Shown here piece after piece: positions 59,790 to 64,000 of a stretch of DNA of 64,000 bases (position 1 is the stretch's first letter; each line of letters starts with the position of its first letter). The translations under genes were made by a program, and so were the position numbers. The notes beneath the pieces were generated by a model. That model saw only the letters and a program-made list of their open reading frames with translations, did not search any database and was not told the DNA's origin. Origin of the DNA: Cyclobacteriaceae bacterium (GTDB lineage Bacteria > Bacteroidota > Bacteroidia > Cytophagales > Cyclobacteriaceae); the NCBI GenBank assembly GCA_025455015.1, contig JALONI010000005.1, positions 1-64,000 on the forward strand, written 5' to 3'.

Positions 59790-60752
59790 ATGAAGGAGAT
59801 CAAGATAATCGAAGTAAAGTCAGAGATCGGGGCCGGTACCCGCGGTGCCAGTTTGGGCGTAGAGGCCATGAAAATAGCCAGCCTGGATTTGAAGTCTGAC
59901 TTTTTTAAGCAGGTAGACACGGTGGAGGTCGAGAACGTCAACGAGTTGTTATTTGACGGGGCCAAGCACAGCTATGCCAAGTTTATTGACGGGGTGCTCA
60001 TCATGGAAGAACGGGTATGCCTGGAGGTATATGAGCAGCTCTTTGACGATTTCTTTCCGCTGATTATGGCCGGTGACCACAGCACGGCCTACGGCACCAT
60101 CGCGGGCATCCGAAAGGCCTATCCCAAAAAACGGTTGGGCGTTGTGTGGATTGACGCCCATGCCGACATACACACGCCTTACACCACGCCCAGTGGCAAC
60201 ATGCACGGCATGGCGCTGGCCATGGCGTGCGGCATTGATAACCTCGAGTGCAAGGTAAATGACCCGCGGGGCGAAACGATCGAATATTGGGAAGAACTAA
60301 AACGGGTGGGCGGGGCCTCCCCCAAAATTCACCCCGAAGACATTGTGTACGTGGCCGTGCGCGATTTTGAAAAACCGGAGAACTACCTCATCAACAAATA
60401 CAACATCAACTTCATCGAAACGGAGGAAATAAAAAAATACGGGGCCGATGTGATGGCCGCCCGCGCGCTGCAAATGCTCGACCACTGCGACTTGATCTAC
60501 GTTTCGTTTGATGTGGACAGCATTGACAGCCGCGTGTCAACCGGCACCGGTACGCCCGTGCCCAACGGCCTGTCAGTGGAAGAAGCCAAAAAATTCAATG
60601 AAGAGTTGGCTAAAGATGCCAAGGTGGTGGCGTGGGAAATTGTGGAAGTGAACCCCACATTGGATACCGAGAACCGCATGGCCGAGAGCGCGTTTGAAAT
60701 CCTGGAAGCCACGGCCAAAGCCATCCAGGGCCGGCCGGTATTGGTTGAGTAG
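59790..60752 (+). CDS. Arginase/agmatinase family ureohydrolase
   Basis: The 320-residue enzyme has the manganese site motifs of the ureohydrolase fold: GDHSTAYGT, WIDAHADIHTP, SGNMHGMALA and SFDVDSIDSR with GTGTPVPNGLS. The HGM sequence after the second motif is more like arginase than agmatinase, while its position next to arginine decarboxylase favours agmatine as substrate. Either way it would generate urea and a polyamine precursor. I chose the ATG at 59790; the longer frame starts in the leader. The upstream 140 bases hold a leader peptide and hairpins. Confidence 0.88.
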   Translation: MKEIKIIEVKSEIGAGTRGASLGVEAMKIASLDLKSDFFKQVDTVEVENVNELLFDGAKHSYAKFIDGVLIMEERVCLEVYEQLFDDFFPLIMAGDHSTAYGTIAGIRKAYPKKRLGVVWIDAHADIHTPYTTPSGNMHGMALAMACGIDNLECKVNDPRGETIEYWEELKRVGGASPKIHPEDIVYVAVRDFEKPENYLINKYNINFIETEEIKKYGADVMAARALQMLDHCDLIYVSFDVDSIDSRVSTGTGTPVPNGLSVEEAKKFNEELAKDAKVVAWEIVEVNPTLDTENRMAESAFEILEATAKAIQGRPVLVE

Positions 60753-60953
60753 GGGGGGACGGGTACTTGTCCGGGATGGAGTTCATGATCACCGCGAGAC
60801 GCTCCTCGTCACGTCAGAAATTCAGGAGTTAACGAAGCCAGCGCTTGCGCCCTCGTCAAGCCTCAACGGGGTGGGGGCATCGTCACAACGCCAGCGGCAG
60901 GCGGAAATTTGGGCAGGAGTTCGGCCCTGGCCGTCCCGCTACAACCAAATTTT

Positions 60954-60994
60954 ATCCCTGCAATTTTAAAATTTTCGTTTAAATTTGCAGGGAT
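60954..60994. promoter_or_regulatory. Inverted repeat overlapping the start codon of the DUF4143 gene
   Basis: ATCCCTGCAA (60954-60963) is the exact reverse complement of TTGCAGGGAT (60985-60994), with an AT-rich 21-base spacer. The right arm includes the first two bases of the ATG (60993). Imperfect A/T-rich extensions add a few bases on both sides. Confidence 0.6.
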
Positions 60995-62162
60995 GATTTT
61001 TCGCATACTAAGCCGTACGCTACAGTCGCACCGCAAGCGTTTCCCCGTAGTGGGCGTGATCGGGCCGCGCCAGGTGGGCAAAACCACGTTGGTCAAAAAC
61101 CTCTTGTCGTTGCCCGTGCGTCAAACCCTGTACCTCGACCTGGAGTTACCATCTGATCAGGCACTGCTGCGCGACCCCGAGCTATTTTTTCGCGAGCACA
61201 TGGACAAGACCATCATACTGGACGAAATCCAGTGGCAGCCCGGCCTGTTCCCGGTCATGCGGTCGGTTATTGATATCAGTCGAGGCAACGGGCGGTTTGT
61301 GATCACCGGATCGGCTTCGCCTGCCTTGCTCAAGCAAGGGGCGGAGACGCTCGCTGGCCGGATTGTATTCCACGAGCTTCATCCGTTTTCGATGACGGAA
61401 CTCCATGAATTGGACTATCGGAAAGTATGGCTGCGGGGCGGTTTTCCGGCCGCCTATCAGGCAAAGACACATAAAGCAGCGTTTGAGTGGCTGGACAGTT
61501 TTGTGGACAGTTATGTCCAGCGCGACCTTCCGGCATTGGGGTTTGGTTCAGAACGCATGCCGCTGAGCCGCCTCATCCAGATGATTGCTGGCTCGCACGG
61601 GTCGGTTGTCAACCATTCCACCTACGCAAAGTCGCTGGGGGTGTCGGTGCCGCTGGTCATCAAGTACGTGGATTTGCTGGAGGATACGTTACTTCTTCGC
61701 AAGCTGCCGGCCTATCATCCACAGTTGAAAAAGCGGATCGTGCGCTCGCCCAAGCTGTATCTGCGCGATTCGGGTTTGCTGCATTCGGTTTGGCGCGTAG
61801 GTACCATGACGGAACTGCTCGCCCATTTTTTGGCCGGTTATTCGTGGGAGGGATTCGTCATCCAGCAGGTGGCGGCCGCCTTGGACCCGCGCCATCAGCT
61901 TTTCTTTTACCGCACGCAAGACGGAGCAGAAGTAGATCTGATCATCACAAAGGGAGACAGGCCGTGGGTGGCATTGGAAATCAAGCTGACCAACGCGCCC
62001 ACGCTGACCAAGGGCAATCACCTGGCGTTTGCAGACGTGCGGGCTCGCCACAATTTTATCGTCACGCCCTCTTCGCGCGATTATCCGTTGCCAGGAGCTG
62101 TGCGTGTGGTAAGCATCCACAGCCTCATGCTCCGGTTGGCCGACTTGGGATTGCTCCGGTGA
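60993..62162 (+). CDS. DUF4143/AAA_14 ATPase
   Basis: The 389-residue protein has an N-terminal P-loop ATPase (Walker A GPRQVGKT at residues 24-31, LDEIQWQPGLFPVMRSVID as Walker B region, ITGSASPALL) and a C-terminal DUF4143 domain (about 165-360) with a restriction-endonuclease-like fold: YWEGFVIQQVAAAL-type helix then FYRTQDGAEVDLIITKGDRPWVALEIKL. The second domain keeps Glu, Asp and Lys in the D-x(n)-ExK arrangement. These genes are common and often mobile in Bacteroidota and anaerobes; no function is proven. An inverted repeat overlaps its start codon. Confidence 0.85.
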   Translation: MIFRILSRTLQSHRKRFPVVGVIGPRQVGKTTLVKNLLSLPVRQTLYLDLELPSDQALLRDPELFFREHMDKTIILDEIQWQPGLFPVMRSVIDISRGNGRFVITGSASPALLKQGAETLAGRIVFHELHPFSMTELHELDYRKVWLRGGFPAAYQAKTHKAAFEWLDSFVDSYVQRDLPALGFGSERMPLSRLIQMIAGSHGSVVNHSTYAKSLGVSVPLVIKYVDLLEDTLLLRKLPAYHPQLKKRIVRSPKLYLRDSGLLHSVWRVGTMTELLAHFLAGYSWEGFVIQQVAAALDPRHQLFFYRTQDGAEVDLIITKGDRPWVALEIKLTNAPTLTKGNHLAFADVRARHNFIVTPSSRDYPLPGAVRVVSIHSLMLRLADLGLLR

Positions 62163-62172
62163 GCGGTTGCAC

Positions 62173-62202
62173 TTGAAAGCCATCCTCGTTTCCCTATCTT
62201 TG
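62173..62202 (+). promoter_or_regulatory. Promoter of the deoxyhypusine-synthase-like gene
   Basis: TTG (62173-62175), a 19-base spacer and TATCTTTG (62195-62202). A palindrome GTCAAATTTTGAC (62204-62216) lies at the transcription start and could be an operator. Confidence 0.6.
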
Positions 62203-62222
62203 CGTCAAATTTTGACACGATC

Positions 62223-63200
62223 ATGACCCAAACCCGTCCCATTTCCTCTTTTATCGAAAAGAATTTTCTGCACTTTAATGCGGCTGCGCTGGTGGATGCG
62301 GCCAAAGGATACAAAAAGCACGTGGCCGAGGGCAAAAAAATGCTCGTGTCGCTGGCCGGTGCCATGAGCACGGGCGAGTTGGGCATCAGCTTTGCGGAAA
62401 TGATTCGTCAAAACAAAGTGCACATCATCTCCTGCACCGGGGCCAACCTGGAAGAAGACATTATGAATTTGGTGGCACACTCCCACTACAGGCGTATTCC
62501 TCACTACCGCGACCTGACCCCGCAAGACGAATGGAACCTGCTCGAAAACCATTTGAACCGGGTAACCGACACTTGCATTCCCGAGGAAGAAGCCTTCCGC
62601 AGGCTGCAAGCCCATTTGTTTAAGGTATGGAAAGATGCCGAAGACAAGGGCGAGCGGTTGTTTCCGCATGAGTTTATGTTTCGCATGATCAACAGTGGCG
62701 TCTTGAAACAATACTATGAAATCGATCCGAAAAATTCGTGGATGATTGCCGCGGCCGAACGCAACCTGCCCATGGTGGTGCCGGGCTGGGAGGATAGCAC
62801 CATGGGTAACATTTTTGCGTCCTACGTGCTCACCGGGGAGCTGAAGGCGAGCACCATGAAGAGCGGCATTGAATACATGGTGTGGTTGGCCGATTGGTAC
62901 ACGAACGAAGCCGGCACCGAGGGAATCGGATTTTTTCAAATAGGCGGAGGTATTGCCGGTGACTTCCCGATTTGCGTAGTGCCCATGTTGCACCAGGATT
63001 TGGAGCGCGATGGCGTACCGTTTTGGAGCTACTTCTGCCAGATCAGCGATAGTACCACATCCTACGGCTCGTATTCCGGGGCGGTGCCCAACGAAAAAAT
63101 CACCTGGGGTAAATTGAGTATTGACACACCCAAGTACATTGTGGAAAGCGATGCCACCATCGTGGCTCCGCTCATCTTCGCCTATATTCTGGATATGTAA
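62223..63200 (+). CDS. Deoxyhypusine synthase-like protein
   Basis: The 325-residue protein has the deoxyhypusine synthase fold: MLVSLAGAMSTGELGISFAEMIRQNKVHIISCTGANLEEDIMNLVAHS at the N-terminal NAD-binding region, PMVVPGWEDSTMGNIFA, and the catalytic Lys in TWGKLSIDTPKYIVE-type C-terminal sequence. Bacteria have no eIF5A, so such homologues make homospermidine or other polyamines, possibly from putrescine or agmatine. It is in the same block as speA and a ureohydrolase gene, which supports a polyamine role. The promoter at 62173-62202 is separate. Confidence 0.88.
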   Translation: MTQTRPISSFIEKNFLHFNAAALVDAAKGYKKHVAEGKKMLVSLAGAMSTGELGISFAEMIRQNKVHIISCTGANLEEDIMNLVAHSHYRRIPHYRDLTPQDEWNLLENHLNRVTDTCIPEEEAFRRLQAHLFKVWKDAEDKGERLFPHEFMFRMINSGVLKQYYEIDPKNSWMIAAAERNLPMVVPGWEDSTMGNIFASYVLTGELKASTMKSGIEYMVWLADWYTNEAGTEGIGFFQIGGGIAGDFPICVVPMLHQDLERDGVPFWSYFCQISDSTTSYGSYSGAVPNEKITWGKLSIDTPKYIVESDATIVAPLIFAYILDM

Positions 63201-63276
63201 TCGTTAGTCGTTGGTCGTTGTGGGTTGACCGTGAGAATGCGGACAACGGATAGCGAACAATCAACAAGCCATTTGA
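63201..63276. repeat. Intergenic element of repeated GTTAGTCGTTGGTC words
   Basis: The gap between the two genes contains GTTAGTCGTTGGTCGTTG and, reversed, ACAACGGATAGCGAACAATCAACAA, the same word style as at 15987 and 28940. Nothing else is seen. Confidence 0.4.
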
Positions 63277-64000
63277 ATGAATCTTGATTTCACCCTTCGT
63301 TCTGAAATTCAAAAAGCAATAGACGCACTCTTCCGGCAGCCGGTCGGGCAATTACAAATTCAGCCTACCAATGCCGAGTTCGAAGGCTCACACACACTGG
63401 TCTGTTTTCCCTTAGTCAAAATTTCGAAAAGGGCACCCGAGGCAACTGCCACGGCCCTTGGCGAATACCTGGTGGCCAACTCGGGCCTTGTTTCGCGCTT
63501 TAATGTAGTGAAGGGTTTTTTAAACATGGTTATCGAAGACCGCGCGTGGATACAGGTTCTTCAGGCGATTCATGCCAATCCTTCTTTTGGTTTTGTGCCG
63601 CCCCATGGCCGGGAACTGATGGTTGAATACTCGTCCCCCAACACCAACAAGCCCCTGCACCTGGGCCATTTGCGAAATAATTTCTTGGGCTACTCGGTGG
63701 CCGAGATTTACAAAGCCCTGGGATACACCGTGCACAAAGTACAAATCATTAACGACCGCGGCATACACATTTGCAAAAGCATGGCCGCCTGGCAAGCCTA
63801 TGGCAACGGAGTGACGCCCGAGACCAGTGGCCTCAAGGGCGATAAGCTCGTGGGGAGATATTATGTGGAGTTTGACAAACACTACCGGGCACAAGTGAAA
63901 GAGTTGATGGCGCAAGGAGTGGCGGAAACGGAGGCGGAGAAACAGGCTCCCATCATGAAAGCAGCGGTGGACTTGTTGCAAAAATGGGAAGCCAAAGATC
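63277..64000 (+). CDS. argS: Arginyl-tRNA synthetase, N-terminal part (cut by window end)
   Basis: The ATG at 63277 opens MNLDFTLRSEIQKAIDALF, and 241 codons are visible before the end. The N-terminal additional domain (residues 1-115) and the start of the class I catalytic domain with VEYSSPNTNKPLHLGHLRNNFLGYSVAEIYKALG are present; the HIGH motif is HLGH. The rest, with KMSKS and anticodon-binding domain, lies outside. Its place at the end of an arginine/polyamine block may be coincidence. No strong promoter is visible in the 76-base gap. Confidence 0.95.
   Translation, partial: MNLDFTLRSEIQKAIDALFRQPVGQLQIQPTNAEFEGSHTLVCFPLVKISKRAPEATATALGEYLVANSGLVSRFNVVKGFLNMVIEDRAWIQVLQAIHANPSFGFVPPHGRELMVEYSSPNTNKPLHLGHLRNNFLGYSVAEIYKALGYTVHKVQIINDRGIHICKSMAAWQAYGNGVTPETSGLKGDKLVGRYYVEFDKHYRAQVKELMAQGVAETEAEKQAPIMKAAVDLLQKWEAKD

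Noticed and set aside
60753-60953. Possible short gene between the ureohydrolase and the DUF4143 gene
   Set aside because: No frame with a start and sensible composition; treated as a plain intergenic region.

Overview
The window is chromosomal DNA of a member of the Bacteroidota, most likely a Cytophagales-type bacterium. The evidence is the recurrent house promoter (TTG, 18-20 bases, then TAnnTTTG or a close variant) just upstream of many genes, weak or absent Shine-Dalgarno sequences, an Na+-NQR operon, a fused IcmF mutase, an L13-S9-S2-EF-Ts operon and many SPII-type lipoproteins. Base composition is close to half G+C and even throughout. I see no rRNA or tRNA gene, no CRISPR array, no intact insertion sequence and no prophage. 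This is mostly a core-genome region with a few accessory patches.

Layout. 0-8.4 kb: ettA, a DUF2795 protein, ispD (preceded by a decayed MntA/HepT toxin-antitoxin remnant), queA, an orphan MacB/FtsX permease, recA and a zinc aminopeptidase. 8.4-14.3 kb: a RelE-type toxin-antitoxin pair, then a phosphate cassette (PhoB-like regulator, PhoR-like kinase, Pit transporter, OprP/O-type porin) and an RluA-family pseudouridine synthase. 14.3-17 kb: rplM-rpsI-rpsB-tsf. 17-19.3 kb: four small envelope proteins on the minus strand; three of the leaders share a 12-base motif. 19.5-23 kb: MATE exporter, a YbjN-sized unknown protein, a 45-residue lipoprotein and cmk. 23.1-27.8 kb: nqrABCDE, closed by a terminator with no nqrF. 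27.8-36.6 kb: DUF502 protein, frr, pyrH, ahcY, a DsbA/FrnE oxidoreductase, icmF and a VapBC pair coupled to a DUF952 gene. 36.6-48 kb: ceramidase-like hydrolase, HrpB helicase, DoxX and Crp-family genes, a SMUG2-like glycosylase coupled to an SF1 helicase, a repeat pair, a DUF2177 protein, a broken ORF6N gene and a membrane patatin. 48.1-54.6 kb: AddA/AddB-type recombination nuclease and a YkgJ-type protein. 54.7-57.9 kb: a CbbX-like AAA+ ATPase with a duplicated N-terminal domain, a GT2 glycosyltransferase and a HAD phosphatase. 57.9-64 kb: a polyamine/arginine block (speA, a leader peptide, a ureohydrolase, a deoxyhypusine-synthase homologue) interrupted by a DUF4143 ATPase and ending in argS, cut by the window edge.

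The points most worth following are: the 19-codon leader ORF with hairpins before the ureohydrolase gene; the inverted repeat overlapping the start codon of the DUF4143 ATPase gene; the AAA+ protein with two tandem copies of an unnamed beta-rich domain; the nqr operon lacking nqrF; the shared leader motif at 17.7-19.3 kb; and two toxin or prophage-type gene remnants in different stages of decay. I found no single large, clearly novel defence or biosynthetic system; these are small, local signals.
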